A stretch of DNA of 64,000 nt from JACMLX01 sp031374935 (GCA_031374935.1 JANMHB010000156.1:1-64000), one strand, 5' to 3'. Positions 50,256 to 59,943 are shown, counted from the first letter of the stretch. Program-made: numbers and translations. The notes: generated by a model not told the origin, from the sequence alone.

Positions 50256-51530
50256 ATGGCGCATACCATCGCCCTCGCCTACTCGGGCGGACTCGATACG
50301 TCGATCATCGTTCCCTGGCTGAAGGAGCACTACCCCGGTTCCCGGGTCATCTGCGTTGCCGCCGATATCGGCCAGGACGACCTGGGCGGTGTGCGTGAGA
50401 AGGCCATCGCCTCGGGCGCCGAAGACTGCGTGGTGGTGGACCTGAAGGAGGAATTCGTCCGCGACTTCATCTTTCCGATGCTGCGCGCCGGCGCGATCTA
50501 CAACCGGAAGTACCTGCTCGGCACATCCATCGCCCGCCCGCTGATCGCGCGCTCTCAGGTCGAGGTGGCGCGACGCTTTGGTGCGGATGCGCTGGCGCAC
50601 GGCTGCACCGGCAAGGGCAACGACCAGGTCCGGTTCGAGCTCACGTACATGACGTTTGCACCGGACCTCGAAGTCATCGCACCATGGCGCATCTGGAACA
50701 TCCGGTCACGCGAGGATGCGATCGCCTACGCCAAGGCGAAGAATGTGCCGATCGTGGCGACGGTCGAGAAGATTTATTCGCGTGACGCGAATCTCTTCCA
50801 CCTCTCGCACGAGGGCGGCGGGCTCGAGGATCCGAACTGGGAGCCGGTCGAGGACATGTTCGTGCTCACCACGTCGCCGGAAGCCGCGCCCGACGCGCCG
50901 GAGTACGTCACGATCGGATTCGAAGCCGGCACGCCAGTCAGCGTCAACGGTGAAAAGCTCGGGCCGTTCGATCTGCTCACCGCGTTGAATGCGTTTGGCG
51001 CGCGCAACGGTGTGGGCCGGATCGACCTCGTGGAAGATCGTCTGGTCGGCATGAAGAGTCGCGGTGTCTACGAAACGCCGGGTGGCACGTTGCTGTACGC
51101 TGCACACTCCGAGCTCGAGCAGCTGATCCTCGACCGCCGCACGCTGGCCGCCAAGGATCTCATTGCCCCGCGCTACGCCGATCTGGTGTACGAAGGCCGC
51201 TGGTGGACCACCGAGCGCGACGCCTACGACGCATTCGTGAACGTCACGCAGGAGCGCATTTCCGGCACCGTCACGCTCAAGCTGTACAAGGGCAACGTGA
51301 TCGTGGCCGGCCGCCAGAGTGCACACGCCATCTACGACGAGCGCTTCGTGACGTTCGGTGAGGACAATGTGTACCAGCAAGCCGACGCTGGTGGCTTCAT
51401 CCGCTTGTACGGCCTGCCGTACCGTGTGCGCGCGCTGAAGGATGCGGAGATGGGGTTTGTGCCGTCGTGGGGAACCGCCGGTCCGACCGAAGCATCGCCG
51501 AGGCCGACGCCGACGACTGCGGACGCCTGA
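50256..51530 (+). CDS. argG: Argininosuccinate synthase
   Basis: 424 residues. The P-loop-like 'LAYSGGLDTSIIVPWL' is the ATP pyrophosphatase signature; 'GCTGKGNDQVRFELTY' and 'NLFHLSHEGGGLEDP' bind citrulline and aspartate. Joins citrulline and aspartate with ATP. ATG 50256 has GGAG seven bases upstream, so the upstream TTG start is not needed. The C-terminus has a Pro/Thr tail, 'EASPRPTPTTADA', beyond the usual end. Followed by argH after one base. Confidence 0.96.
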   Translation: MAHTIALAYSGGLDTSIIVPWLKEHYPGSRVICVAADIGQDDLGGVREKAIASGAEDCVVVDLKEEFVRDFIFPMLRAGAIYNRKYLLGTSIARPLIARSQVEVARRFGADALAHGCTGKGNDQVRFELTYMTFAPDLEVIAPWRIWNIRSREDAIAYAKAKNVPIVATVEKIYSRDANLFHLSHEGGGLEDPNWEPVEDMFVLTTSPEAAPDAPEYVTIGFEAGTPVSVNGEKLGPFDLLTALNAFGARNGVGRIDLVEDRLVGMKSRGVYETPGGTLLYAAHSELEQLILDRRTLAAKDLIAPRYADLVYEGRWWTTERDAYDAFVNVTQERISGTVTLKLYKGNVIVAGRQSAHAIYDERFVTFGEDNVYQQADAGGFIRLYGLPYRVRALKDAEMGFVPSWGTAGPTEASPRPTPTTADA

Positions 51531-51531
51531 G

Positions 51532-52944
51532 GTGAGTGACGGAGCGACCCACAAGCTGTGGGGGGGCCGGTTCGCTGGCGGCCCCTCCGCGATTCTCGAT
51601 GCCGTGAACCGATCGATCACGGTCGACTTCCGTCTGTGGCCGTTCGATATCCGGCTGTCGCGCGCCTGGGCAATGGGGTTGTGGCACGGCGGCGTCCTGA
51701 CGCGCGAGGAGAGCGAGCGCATGGACGCGGGCCTGGTGGCGGTCGCGTCCGATTTCGAGCATGGCGCACAGCCGTTGCCGAGCGACGAAGACGTGCACAC
51801 CATGATCGACCGCCTGCTGCACACGCATGTCGGCGATCTGGCATCGCGCCTGCACACGGGCCGGAGCCGCAATGATCAGGTGGCGACGGCGTCGCGGCTC
51901 TGGACGATGGATGCCATCGCACAGCTCGATGTGGGAATCCGCGAGGTGCAGCGGGTGCTGCTGGCGCATGCCGAGCGGCACCAGCACGACCTGTTGCCGG
52001 CGTATACACATCTGCAGCGTGCGCAGCCCGTCACGCTCGCGCACTGGCTGATGTCGCATTTCTGGCCGCTCTCCCGGGACCGGCAGCGGCTGGCCGACGC
52101 CGCGCGCAGCGCGAGTGTGTTGCCACTCGGGTCCGGCGCAATTGCCGGCACGGCGTTTCCGATTTCGCGCGTGTTGCTGAAGGAACAGCTGGGTTTCGCG
52201 GCGTTGTCGCAGAACAGCATCGATGCGGTGGGGGATCGCGATTTCGTCGCCGACACCCTCTACGCGCTGACGATGACCGCGACGCACCTGTCGCGCCTGG
52301 CTGAAGACCTGATCCTGTTCGGCACCAGCGAGTTTGGTTTCGTGCAGTTCGGCGACGCTTTCTCGACCGGCTCGAGCATGATGCCACAGAAGCGTAACCC
52401 GGACGCACTCGAGCTTACGCGCGGCAGCGCCGCTCGTGTGTTCTCGAGCCTCACCGCGATGGTGATGACGCTGAAAGGGTTGCCGAGCGGCTACAACAAG
52501 GATCTGCAGGACGACAAGCGCGCGCTGTTCGACGCCGTTGATGTGATGTCGCTTGTCCTGCCGGCCGTCGCCGGCGCCGTCGACGAGCTCACGTTCCGCA
52601 CCGAGCGCATGAACGCGGCCGTGACATCGGTCATGATGGCGACGGACCTGGCCGACTATCTCGTACGGCGTGGCGTGACGTTTCGCGAATCGCACGGTGC
52701 GGTCGGGTCACTGGTGCGCCAGGCGGAGGAGGCGCGGGTCGAGCTGCACGCGCTGCCACTCTCGGCGTTCAAGGCGGCACATGCCGTGTTTGGTGACGAC
52801 GTGCTCGACGCGCTCTCGGCGCAGGCCAGCATCGATTGCCGAGCGGTGCCCGGTGGCACTGCCGTCAGCGCCGTACGCGAGCAATTGCAGGCCGCTCACG
52901 CGGCGTTGGCGCCGGCCACGAGCATCGTGGCCGGCCCGCCGTGA
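51532..52944 (+). CDS. argH: Argininosuccinate lyase
   Basis: 470 residues from GTG 51532, one base after the argG stop. N-terminal 'KLWGGRFAGGPSAILDAVN'; 'LHTGRSRNDQVAT' and the fumarase/aspartase signature 'GSSMMPQKRNPD' with the catalytic serine nearby. Splits argininosuccinate into arginine and fumarate. Final gene of the argR-argG-argH side; argF, argJ/argA and argE are not in the window. It ends 5 bp before a convergent gene. Confidence 0.96.
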   Translation: MSDGATHKLWGGRFAGGPSAILDAVNRSITVDFRLWPFDIRLSRAWAMGLWHGGVLTREESERMDAGLVAVASDFEHGAQPLPSDEDVHTMIDRLLHTHVGDLASRLHTGRSRNDQVATASRLWTMDAIAQLDVGIREVQRVLLAHAERHQHDLLPAYTHLQRAQPVTLAHWLMSHFWPLSRDRQRLADAARSASVLPLGSGAIAGTAFPISRVLLKEQLGFAALSQNSIDAVGDRDFVADTLYALTMTATHLSRLAEDLILFGTSEFGFVQFGDAFSTGSSMMPQKRNPDALELTRGSAARVFSSLTAMVMTLKGLPSGYNKDLQDDKRALFDAVDVMSLVLPAVAGAVDELTFRTERMNAAVTSVMMATDLADYLVRRGVTFRESHGAVGSLVRQAEEARVELHALPLSAFKAAHAVFGDDVLDALSAQASIDCRAVPGGTAVSAVREQLQAAHAALAPATSIVAGPP

Positions 52945-52948
52945 CGTT

Positions 52949-53509
52949 CTAGAACATGATCCCGACCGTCACCGGAATGAACCGGGCGGTCGAGCGGCCA
53001 CCACCTACGTTGAACGTGGCGTCGTTGATCTGGTGCATGCGCGCTTCGACGAAGAGGCTGGCCCCAGTGAGTCCGAACTTCACGCCACCACCATAGTTGA
53101 AGCCGACCTTGCGCGTGCTCTCGGTTCCCTGCAGCTGCGTATCGTAGTAACCGACGCCACCGATGACGTACGGCTTGATCGGGCCGGGCAGCAGGTTCAA
53201 CACACCGTTGATCGAGCCGCTGATCACCCGCGTGTCGGCGTTGTTGAACGCATTGTTGACGGCGTTGCCGAAGTTCTTGCCGCCAAAGCCGTTGTACTGC
53301 AGATCGGCGCGAAGCTGGAACGGCAGCAGGGGGAGCCCGAGCTGCACCGTGGCGAGGCCGTTGTAACCGAGATTCTGTCGGTCGTTCAGGGAACCCGACG
53401 GCGTGGTGGCCCCACCGGCGAGCCCAAAGGCGAGTTGGGCGCGTGCCGGCATCGCGGCGACCGCGAGAGCAAGACCGACGCCGGCAGCGGCTGTGCGGAG
53501 ATTTGGCAT
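52949..53509 (-). CDS. Outer-membrane beta-barrel protein
   Basis: 186 residues from ATG 53509. A signal peptide (cleaved near ARAQLAFG) leads into amphipathic strands of an OmpA/OmpX-like barrel: 'NLGYNGLATVQLGLP', 'PFQLRADLQYNGFGG', 'PYVIGGVGYYDTQL', 'VGFNYGGGVKFGL', 'LFVEARMHQI' and a final 'FIPVTVGIMF' with terminal Phe, the usual BamA recognition end. Role unknown; small barrels of this kind are common. The longer start upstream would add residues not suited to a signal peptide. Confidence 0.85.
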   Translation of the reverse strand: MPNLRTAAAGVGLALAVAAMPARAQLAFGLAGGATTPSGSLNDRQNLGYNGLATVQLGLPLLPFQLRADLQYNGFGGKNFGNAVNNAFNNADTRVISGSINGVLNLLPGPIKPYVIGGVGYYDTQLQGTESTRKVGFNYGGGVKFGLTGASLFVEARMHQINDATFNVGGGRSTARFIPVTVGIMF

Positions 53510-53597
53510 GTTGGACTGGAGGAATGGGTTGGCGCACGCGCGACCGTGCGTACTGCAGACGACTACCGCCGCCATGACGCCACACCCCCACTCGCGG

Positions 53598-54899
53598 TTA
53601 CGCGAGACTGCGCATCACGGCCTCTGCGGCGGCAATACCCCCGCGGGCGGCCCCTTCGAGCGAACTCGTATGCCCAAGCTCGGAGGCAAGGAACAGGCCG
53701 GGTACCGTGGTTGCAGGACGCACTCGGCGCGCCAGCGCCCCTGGAGGCTGCGCATACTGTGAGTACGGGACACGCCATATGGCGAGAAGTTCCGCCGATT
53801 TCGCCGCTGATTCGTTACCCATGGCGAACAGATCATTTCTGACGCGCGGGATGAGCTCGGTCTCATCGAGCACGGCAGACGCGCCGAGGACGGTGGCCGC
53901 GGTGAGTGACGAGCCGCTCGGCGCATAGCTCGGCGCGACGTTGCTGATCGTGATCGCGTGGCTCACCGTGGCATCGGGTGAAGCGTTCAGCCAGAGTGTG
54001 TTGCCGCTCAGCAGCGGCGTGGCCGAACGCAGATACACCGTCGTGCAGCCAAGGCTGGCCGCGGGAACATCGACGTGTACCCGTGCGGTCAGCGCGAGTG
54101 CTGCAATGGCTGGAGGATCACACGCGAGCACGACACACGGCGCTGGAATGCGCGCATCGCCGGCGAGAACGACACCGTCGATGCGACCGTCATCGGCCAG
54201 TGTGACGCGAGTGACGGCAGTCCCGGTGCGGAGCGAGCCTGGCGGCAGCGCAGCCGCCAGTTGGGCGGCAATGGCGCCCATGCCAGCCGCGGGCACCGTG
54301 GTGCGGCCCTGCGCCAGCATCTTGAACGTGTAGAGCAGGATCGATGCGGAGGACTCGAGTGACCGATCCAGCAGAATGCCGCCATAGAACGGCGCGAAGA
54401 AACGATGGATCGCCGACGCGCTGAATCCTCGTTGCACCAGAAACTCACGCGTGGACATCCGGTCGAATCGTGCCGTAAAACAGTCGTCGAAGGACAGGCC
54501 GGTGGCGAAGTAGCGGAGTTGCAGCATCCGGACCTTGTCGAGCAGTGACAACGATGATGCGCGCAGTGTCGGCCAGAGCAGCGATGCGTCGGCGAGTGCG
54601 TCACCAATCAGGTCGGTCGCGCCCCCCGTCATCACGATGCGAGCCGCAGGGCGAAACGACTGCAGCTGGAGCGCCGGGAGGTCGAGTGCCGCCGTCAGCG
54701 CCGGATAGGCGCTGAACAACACCTGAAACCCATGATCGATCCGGAAGCCATCCTGCAGCGTCGTTCGAACACGTCCGCCGACGTCGGATTCGCGTTCGAG
54801 GACGAGCACCCGATGCCCCGCACGCGTCAATGTTCGCGCGCAGAGCAGTCCCGCGACTCCGGCGCCCACGATGACGATGGGCTCGTGCGCACGCGTCAA
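53598..54899 (-). CDS. FAD-dependent amine-oxidase-like/phytoene-desaturase-like oxidoreductase
   Basis: 433 residues. The start is a TTG at 54899 overlapping the upstream stop (TTGA). 'VIVGAGVAGLLCARTLTRAGH' and 'LVLERESDVGGRVRT' form the FAD-binding Rossmann motif; a C-terminal motif 'PGLFLASELGHTSSLEGAARGGI' matches the second FAD site of this family. The class covers protoporphyrinogen oxidases, phytoene desaturases and amine oxidases. The substrate cannot be told; no carotenoid or haem gene is adjacent. It is coupled to the membrane protein gene before it. Confidence 0.85.
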   Translation of the reverse strand: MTRAHEPIVIVGAGVAGLLCARTLTRAGHRVLVLERESDVGGRVRTTLQDGFRIDHGFQVLFSAYPALTAALDLPALQLQSFRPAARIVMTGGATDLIGDALADASLLWPTLRASSLSLLDKVRMLQLRYFATGLSFDDCFTARFDRMSTREFLVQRGFSASAIHRFFAPFYGGILLDRSLESSASILLYTFKMLAQGRTTVPAAGMGAIAAQLAAALPPGSLRTGTAVTRVTLADDGRIDGVVLAGDARIPAPCVVLACDPPAIAALALTARVHVDVPAASLGCTTVYLRSATPLLSGNTLWLNASPDATVSHAITISNVAPSYAPSGSSLTAATVLGASAVLDETELIPRVRNDLFAMGNESAAKSAELLAIWRVPYSQYAQPPGALARRVRPATTVPGLFLASELGHTSSLEGAARGGIAAAEAVMRSLA

Positions 54900-55489
54900 G
54901 GCGTCTTCGGTGCCGTCGCTGGCGGCGGCGTGACGGGTGGCACACTGGGCGACGACACTGGCGGCGTCACAGTCGGCGCACCAGGATCCACCACTGGCGC
55001 CGGTGTCGGCGTCACGACGCCAGCGGCAGCCGGTACCGGTGCGCCAAGCACATCGATCGCCGTGACGAAGTACTCCGTCTCACCAAAGCACTCCGTTGGT
55101 ACACCCTTGTGCTGTTCGTACGACAGCTTGACCTGCTTGCCGAGGGAGTTGTTGATCGACGCGGCCACCTTGTCGTCACGCACCGTGAACTTGAAGATCT
55201 CCGGCATCACGTTGGGACCGTTGGCCAGCGCCAGCTCACCCTCCCACGTCTTGCACACCCAGCCCTTGTTCGAAAGCTTCTGCACGAAACCAGCGCGCTC
55301 ACCGTCGGCATACGAGAAGTTGAGCGCGACCGTGACCCAGAGCGCAAAGGCAGCCAGCGGCAGCACCACCAGGAACAGGACGGCGGTGATCTTCCACCGA
55401 CCCTTGCCCTTGGGCTTCTCCGGCGCCGTCAGGGGGCCGCCGGTGCTGACGGATGGGTCGGTAGACGTGCGACTCGACTCTCTGGCCAT
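54896..55489 (-). CDS. Membrane protein with conserved extracytoplasmic domain, unknown
   Basis: 197 residues. One membrane segment (about 33-57, 'KITAVLFLVVLPLAAFALWV') is followed by a domain with 'YADGERAGFVQKLSNKGWVC', 'KTWEGELALA', 'FKFTVRDDKVA' and 'YEQHKGVPTECFGETEYFV'. I recall this domain from conserved hypothetical proteins of Proteobacteria that are sometimes mislabelled 6-phosphogluconate dehydrogenase. A Pro/Thr/Val-rich tail (about 150-197) follows. Two cysteines, in 'GWVCK' and 'TECFG', could form a disulfide. It overlaps the following FAD enzyme's start. Confidence 0.75.
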   Translation of the reverse strand: MARESSRTSTDPSVSTGGPLTAPEKPKGKGRWKITAVLFLVVLPLAAFALWVTVALNFSYADGERAGFVQKLSNKGWVCKTWEGELALANGPNVMPEIFKFTVRDDKVAASINNSLGKQVKLSYEQHKGVPTECFGETEYFVTAIDVLGAPVPAAAGVVTPTPAPVVDPGAPTVTPPVSSPSVPPVTPPPATAPKTP

Positions 55490-55656
55490 GGATCACTCTC
55501 GGTCACGGTTAGTGGTGCTCGGGCAGCAGGCAATGTCGGCGGACCGGACGGGCTGCCACAACCCCGGCGCCCAGACTCCCGCCTGATACGGATTTCCGCC
55601 CGCACTAGATTCTCCGCCAGATCACCCGTACCGGCTTCCCCGAACCATCTCGTGCT

Positions 55657-56907
55657 GTGAGCATCCCCTCTGTGTTCCGCCCGCGCCGCCAGACGGTGAC
55701 GGCCATGATCGGCTCGGTCCCGCTCGGGAGCAGCCATCCGATCGTCGTCCAGTCCATGACGAACACCGACACTGCGGATGTGGCCGGTACGGTGACACAG
55801 GTCCTCTCGCTGGCGCGCGCCGGCTCGCAGATCGTGCGCGTGACGGTGAACAACGAAGAGTCGGCTGCAGCCGTGCCGGAGATCGTGCACCAGCTCGCCG
55901 ACCGCGGCGTCACGGTCCCGATCGTCGGGGATTTTCACTACAACGGGCATCTGCTGCTGGCAAAGTATCCGGCGTGCGCCCGCGCGCTGGCCAAGTACCG
56001 CATCAATCCCGGCAATGTCGGTGGCAAGCGGCGCGACGAGAACTTCCGATCGATCGTGCAGATCGCGGTCGACAACGACAAGCCGGTGCGCATCGGCGTG
56101 AATTGGGGCTCGCTCGATCAGGACCTGTTGACGCAGATGATGGACGACAACGCTGCCTCGGCAACACCGGCCACGGCGCATGACGTGTACGTGGAAGCGA
56201 TGCTGGCGAGCGCACTCCGGTCCGCCGAACTGGCCGAAGAGGTTGGCCTGGCACACAACAGGATCGTGATCTCGGCGAAGGTCTCGCTGGTGCCTGATCT
56301 GGTGGACGTGTATCGCCGGCTTGCCGCGCGCTGTGATTATCCGCTGCACGTCGGATTGACCGAGGCGGGACTGGGCATGAAGGGGATGGTGGCGAGTGCC
56401 GCCGGACTGTCGCTGCTGCTGAGCGAGGGCATCGGCGATACGATCCGTGTCTCTCTCACACCGAAGCCAGGCGGCGATCGGGCGGAAGAGGTGCACGTCG
56501 CGCAGCAGATCCTGCAGTCCCTCGGGCTGCGCAGCTTTGCGCCGCAGGTGACGGCCTGTCCCGGCTGCGGTCGCACCACGTCCACGTTCTTTCAGAGCAT
56601 GGCCGAGGATATCCAGAACTATCTGCGCGACCAGATGCCGGTGTGGCGCGGAAAGCATCCCGGTGTCGAGGAGATGCGCGTGGCGGTGATGGGCTGCGTC
56701 GTGAACGGCCCCGGTGAGTCGAAGCACGCCAACATCGGCATCTCGCTGCCGGGCACGGCGGAAGAGCCGAAGGCGCCGGTCTACGTGGATGGTGCGCTGC
56801 GTGTGACGCTCAAGGGCGATCGCATCGTGCCCGAGTTTCTCGAACTCCTCGATGCGTATGTCGCACAGACCTATCCGGAGCCAGCGGCGGCCGGCGTCGC
56901 GAACTGA
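55657..56907 (+). CDS. ispG: 4-hydroxy-3-methylbut-2-en-1-yl diphosphate synthase
   Basis: 416 residues from GTG 55657. The TIM barrel N-terminus has 'VVQSMTNTDTADVAGTV' and 'VGDFHYNGHLLL'. The [4Fe-4S] ligands are in 'VTACPGCGRTT' (two Cys) and 'VAVMGCVVNGPGESKHANIGI' (third Cys). Converts methylerythritol cyclodiphosphate to HMBPP, the penultimate step of isoprenoid supply by the MEP pathway. Needs ferredoxin or flavodoxin. It stands alone; its end is 3 bp from a convergent gene. Confidence 0.96.
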   Translation: MSIPSVFRPRRQTVTAMIGSVPLGSSHPIVVQSMTNTDTADVAGTVTQVLSLARAGSQIVRVTVNNEESAAAVPEIVHQLADRGVTVPIVGDFHYNGHLLLAKYPACARALAKYRINPGNVGGKRRDENFRSIVQIAVDNDKPVRIGVNWGSLDQDLLTQMMDDNAASATPATAHDVYVEAMLASALRSAELAEEVGLAHNRIVISAKVSLVPDLVDVYRRLAARCDYPLHVGLTEAGLGMKGMVASAAGLSLLLSEGIGDTIRVSLTPKPGGDRAEEVHVAQQILQSLGLRSFAPQVTACPGCGRTTSTFFQSMAEDIQNYLRDQMPVWRGKHPGVEEMRVAVMGCVVNGPGESKHANIGISLPGTAEEPKAPVYVDGALRVTLKGDRIVPEFLELLDAYVAQTYPEPAAAGVAN

Positions 56908-56910
56908 GCG

Positions 56911-57534
56911 TCAGCTCACGGCAGATGCGTCTCCCACCGGTGCTGCTTCCAGTTCCAGCACCATCGCTTCCAGTTCGGCCATGATCGGCGCGGTGTAGCC
57001 GACCGCCTGAAGTCGTGCAACGACTGCGCGATACCAGTGCAGCGTGCCATCCCGATCGGCGCCACCGCGATTCCAGACGGTGCTCGGCTCGATTGTGCGA
57101 CACAGATCGGCAAGGATGGTGCCTGCGTTGTGCAGGTTGTGCGCGGCACACACCCAGCGCGCATCGTCCGACGCCGTCACCAGACGCGACAGGTAATCTT
57201 CCTTCACATCGTCCTTGCTCATCTCGATGCCGTCGTCATCAACACGACGACGTGTCACGGCCAACACGGTCTGCAGGACGTCATCGCCGAACTTCGCCCC
57301 GATCCGATCGGTGAGATCCTCGGCGGTGTAGCCATCACGCACCGAGTCCTCGATCACATCGTGCAGGACGCCGGCAACGATGGTGGTCTCGTCACACCGA
57401 TAATGCGTCAGAATGAGCGCCACGTTCGCCGCGTGGGTCACGTACGGCATGCGCAGTCCTTTGCGCACCTGCGTGTCGTGGTGCTTGGCAGCAAAGGCGA
57501 GTGCGTGGTTGATGCGGTCGGAGTATCCGCGCAT
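56911..57534 (-). CDS. HD-domain hydrolase, (p)ppGpp hydrolase-like
   Basis: 207 residues from ATG 57534. Seen: 'MPYVTHAANVALILT' (first His), 'VAGVLHDVIEDSVRDG' (HD plus ED, the signature of RelA/SpoT-type hydrolase domains) and 'DVKEDYLSRL'. The layout is that of MESH1-like small alarmone hydrolases, with no synthetase or TGS domain. A GTG at 57651 would add 39 residues of non-conserved character. The substrate could be (p)ppGpp or another nucleotide. Convergent with ispG. Confidence 0.82.
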   Translation of the reverse strand: MRGYSDRINHALAFAAKHHDTQVRKGLRMPYVTHAANVALILTHYRCDETTIVAGVLHDVIEDSVRDGYTAEDLTDRIGAKFGDDVLQTVLAVTRRRVDDDGIEMSKDDVKEDYLSRLVTASDDARWVCAAHNLHNAGTILADLCRTIEPSTVWNRGGADRDGTLHWYRAVVARLQAVGYTAPIMAELEAMVLELEAAPVGDASAVS

Positions 57535-57660
57535 GAAAGGCCTGTGGCCAGAGAGCAGGAGTGGAGCGTCGCGACGCTGGAAGCTACTGTCGGTCAACCG
57601 AAGTTCGTAGTGCAGCCGGTCGATGCCTTGGTCAGACCGTGAGGTCGACACACTGCGCTC

Positions 57661-58095
57661 TCACCGCGCCTGCGAGAGCAGAGCAGCCAACCGCAGGTCG
57701 AGCAGCAGGAGCGCTGCGCCCTGGATGCCGACACCCAGCCCTGCACCGACCAGTCCCCGCGATTTCGCCAGCCGCCAGCCACACACGCCGAGCGTGATGC
57801 CAACGGCGATGTACCCCACATCGAGCCCGCAGTTGAACCAGAGGAACCGATCGAGACTCGTCACCCCGTCGTAGTCGCGGAGTGACAAGCTGGGCCGCGC
57901 CGCGAGCGCGAGGATACAATCAATGGCGCCCCACGCCCCACTCTGGATCGCGAAGTGGCGCAGCAGCGGAACGTCCAGACGCTGCACGCGCCAGAAGGCC
58001 CAGCAACACACTGCCGTGACGAGGCTCGCTCCCCCCCACAGCAACAGGCGGGCGAGGTGCGCTCGCTCGAAGGCCAGCACCTGATCAGCCCACAT
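57661..58095 (-). CDS. Small four-helix membrane protein, unknown
   Basis: 144 residues with four hydrophobic segments: 'LLLWGGASLVTAVCCWAF', 'FAIQSGAWGAIDCILALAA', 'LDVGYIAVGITLGVCGWRLA' and 'GLGVGIQGAALLLLDLRLAAL'. The segment order and 'FAIQSGAWGAIDC' resemble a conserved family of small bacterial membrane proteins of unknown role. It is 28 bp downstream of the Wzc-like gene and probably cotranscribed with it. Confidence 0.75.
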   Translation of the reverse strand: MWADQVLAFERAHLARLLLWGGASLVTAVCCWAFWRVQRLDVPLLRHFAIQSGAWGAIDCILALAARPSLSLRDYDGVTSLDRFLWFNCGLDVGYIAVGITLGVCGWRLAKSRGLVGAGLGVGIQGAALLLLDLRLAALLSQAR

Positions 58096-58122
58096 CGGGT
58101 ATCCGCCATGCGTTGCCGTTCG

Positions 58123-59820
58123 TCAAGGCGTGGCCGCGGGAACGGCGTCGAGTGCGCGTTGGAGTGCGGTATCGAGCGCATACTGGATCGGATCGCTGTC
58201 GTCGATGTCCGGCGCCCAGATCACGACACCGAGCGCGGACGCACCACGCGTCCGGTGAATCTCGGCGCGGGCTCGGGTCAGCCAGGCGCTCGGCGTGCTG
58301 CCGATGCGCACCACGAGCACGACGTGCGAGTCCCCGGAGCCCGCAGCCAGGGCCGGACGGACATCCTCCAGGGCGCCGGCGCGCAACGTGACGGTGTCGT
58401 CGCTCACGCGCTCGAGGAAGAATTCGCCGGTCCACGCCACACCCTGATTCCGCTCTGGCTGGACGAGGACGGCCTGGGTCGCGGTTGGGGTCGCGCGACG
58501 GCGGACGCGGGTCGTCATGCGAGCCGTCCCCTGCCGAGGCGACACGATGCGCACACTCCGCCCATCGTAGCCGAGCCGTTCGCCCATGCGCGCCGCGGTT
58601 CGGGACGCGAGTTGCGGATCGTCGCTCACGACAATCAGCGTGCGCACGTCGATCAGGAAGGGCTCGAGATCGAACGCGAGCTGGCTGAATGCGCTGGTGA
58701 GTGCCTCAGGAGTCGTCGCGTCGGTGGCGCGAATGCTGAGCAGGATCGGAACGCGCGCCTGCGATGCGACCTCACGATCATCGGCCAGGCGCGGTGACTG
58801 GACTTCGAGCAGGATTGCGATCAGCAGCGCCAGTCCGATCGCCGCCACCGCACTGGCCGTGAGCATGGCCAGCGGTGGTGCCAGTGCGTCGACACGTCGC
58901 TGCGCACGCGCGCGGGCGGAATCGCGCACGATCGCCGTCGATCGTTCGGCCGCCAGCAACGCGTTGACGGAATCCGCCACGCGCGCCGCCGCGTCCCGCT
59001 TCGCGCGCGCCGTGACGTAGCGCGCCGAATCGGCAATGAAGCGACGGGCACGCTCTTCGGCGGTCGGTCCGACACGCAGTGGTGCAACCAGGCCACCGGC
59101 GACTGGCGGTTCCAGCAGCGCGGCAATCCGCTGCAACGCGCTTCGCTCGATGGCGCGACCGTATGTCGTCACCCGACTCGAGAGTTCGAGATAGATCGGA
59201 TCCACACCGCCGACGGCGTCGTATTCGTTGCGCGATCTCTCGGCATCCGCAAGTGAATCCGCCAGCGCCCGGACGCGCGCGTCCTGCTGCAGCAATGGGT
59301 CTGCCGCCAGCGCCCTCCATGATGAGGCCAGCGGGGCATTCTGCGCGCGTTCGAGTCGCGAAGAGAGCGCGGCGACCGCCAGCCGTAGCGAGTCGGGAAT
59401 GACCGTGGTGGCGCCGGCTGGCGGCGGCGTTGGTTCAGCCGACACCGACGGCATCGTATCGGTTCCGACCGTCACCAAGTTGGCACTCGTATCCACGACT
59501 GACGTATCGGTCGTCGGCGCGGGGCGGAAGACGGGACGCCGCGGCGGTGATACCACGGCCAGCACACTGTCGGCGCGGAATTGCAGTCGGCGCATGCTCG
59601 CCGCCTTGCGCGCCAGATCGACGGTGTCGACTGCCGTCGGCACGCGCTGCAATGCTTCGCGCTCCGTGCGCGTGAACCAGAGCAGCAGCGCGAATGCCAT
59701 CGCAAAACCAACCCCGCCGACACTCACCAGCACACCGCTGCGATGCACCAGATTGCGCGCGCGGCCTGCCATCCATCGCCCCACCGGCGACGTGGTGTAA
59801 GAATCGAGAACGGTGCTCAC
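58123..59820 (-). CDS. Wzc/BY-kinase-like membrane protein lacking Walker motifs
   Basis: 565 residues from GTG 59820. Two membrane segments (about 30-50 and 320-342) enclose a helical, Ala/Arg-rich extracytoplasmic domain of about 270 residues. A cytoplasmic domain follows: 'LADDREVASQARVPILLSI', 'LTSAFSQLAFDLEPFLIDVR', 'TLIVVSDDPQLASRTAARMG' and 'VVLVVRIGSTPSAWLTRARA'. This is the topology of polysaccharide co-polymerase/tyrosine autokinases. The P-loop of BY-kinases is absent; 'VVSDDPQLASRTA' stands where it should be. No C-terminal tyrosine cluster. It may be an inactive scaffold for envelope polysaccharide export. Confidence 0.65.
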   Translation of the reverse strand: MSTVLDSYTTSPVGRWMAGRARNLVHRSGVLVSVGGVGFAMAFALLLWFTRTEREALQRVPTAVDTVDLARKAASMRRLQFRADSVLAVVSPPRRPVFRPAPTTDTSVVDTSANLVTVGTDTMPSVSAEPTPPPAGATTVIPDSLRLAVAALSSRLERAQNAPLASSWRALAADPLLQQDARVRALADSLADAERSRNEYDAVGGVDPIYLELSSRVTTYGRAIERSALQRIAALLEPPVAGGLVAPLRVGPTAEERARRFIADSARYVTARAKRDAAARVADSVNALLAAERSTAIVRDSARARAQRRVDALAPPLAMLTASAVAAIGLALLIAILLEVQSPRLADDREVASQARVPILLSIRATDATTPEALTSAFSQLAFDLEPFLIDVRTLIVVSDDPQLASRTAARMGERLGYDGRSVRIVSPRQGTARMTTRVRRRATPTATQAVLVQPERNQGVAWTGEFFLERVSDDTVTLRAGALEDVRPALAAGSGDSHVVLVVRIGSTPSAWLTRARAEIHRTRGASALGVVIWAPDIDDSDPIQYALDTALQRALDAVPAATP

Positions 59821-59892
59821 CAAAGGATTCTAGCGGACTGGAACTGAAGTTGGGGTAGCACGGCGCGTGTCCAGACACCGGTACAAATGCAG

Positions 59893-59922
59893 CGCGGCGC
59901 CCAACCGAAGTCGGGCGCCGCG
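59893..59922 (-). terminator. Terminator of the cupredoxin gene
   Basis: CGCGGCGCCC / GGGCGCCGCG, a perfect 10-bp stem with a 10-nt loop, 21 bp past the cupredoxin stop. It is followed on the minus strand by TGCATTTGT. Confidence 0.65.
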
Positions 59923-59943
59923 TCACTGCAGTCGAGCGAAAAC

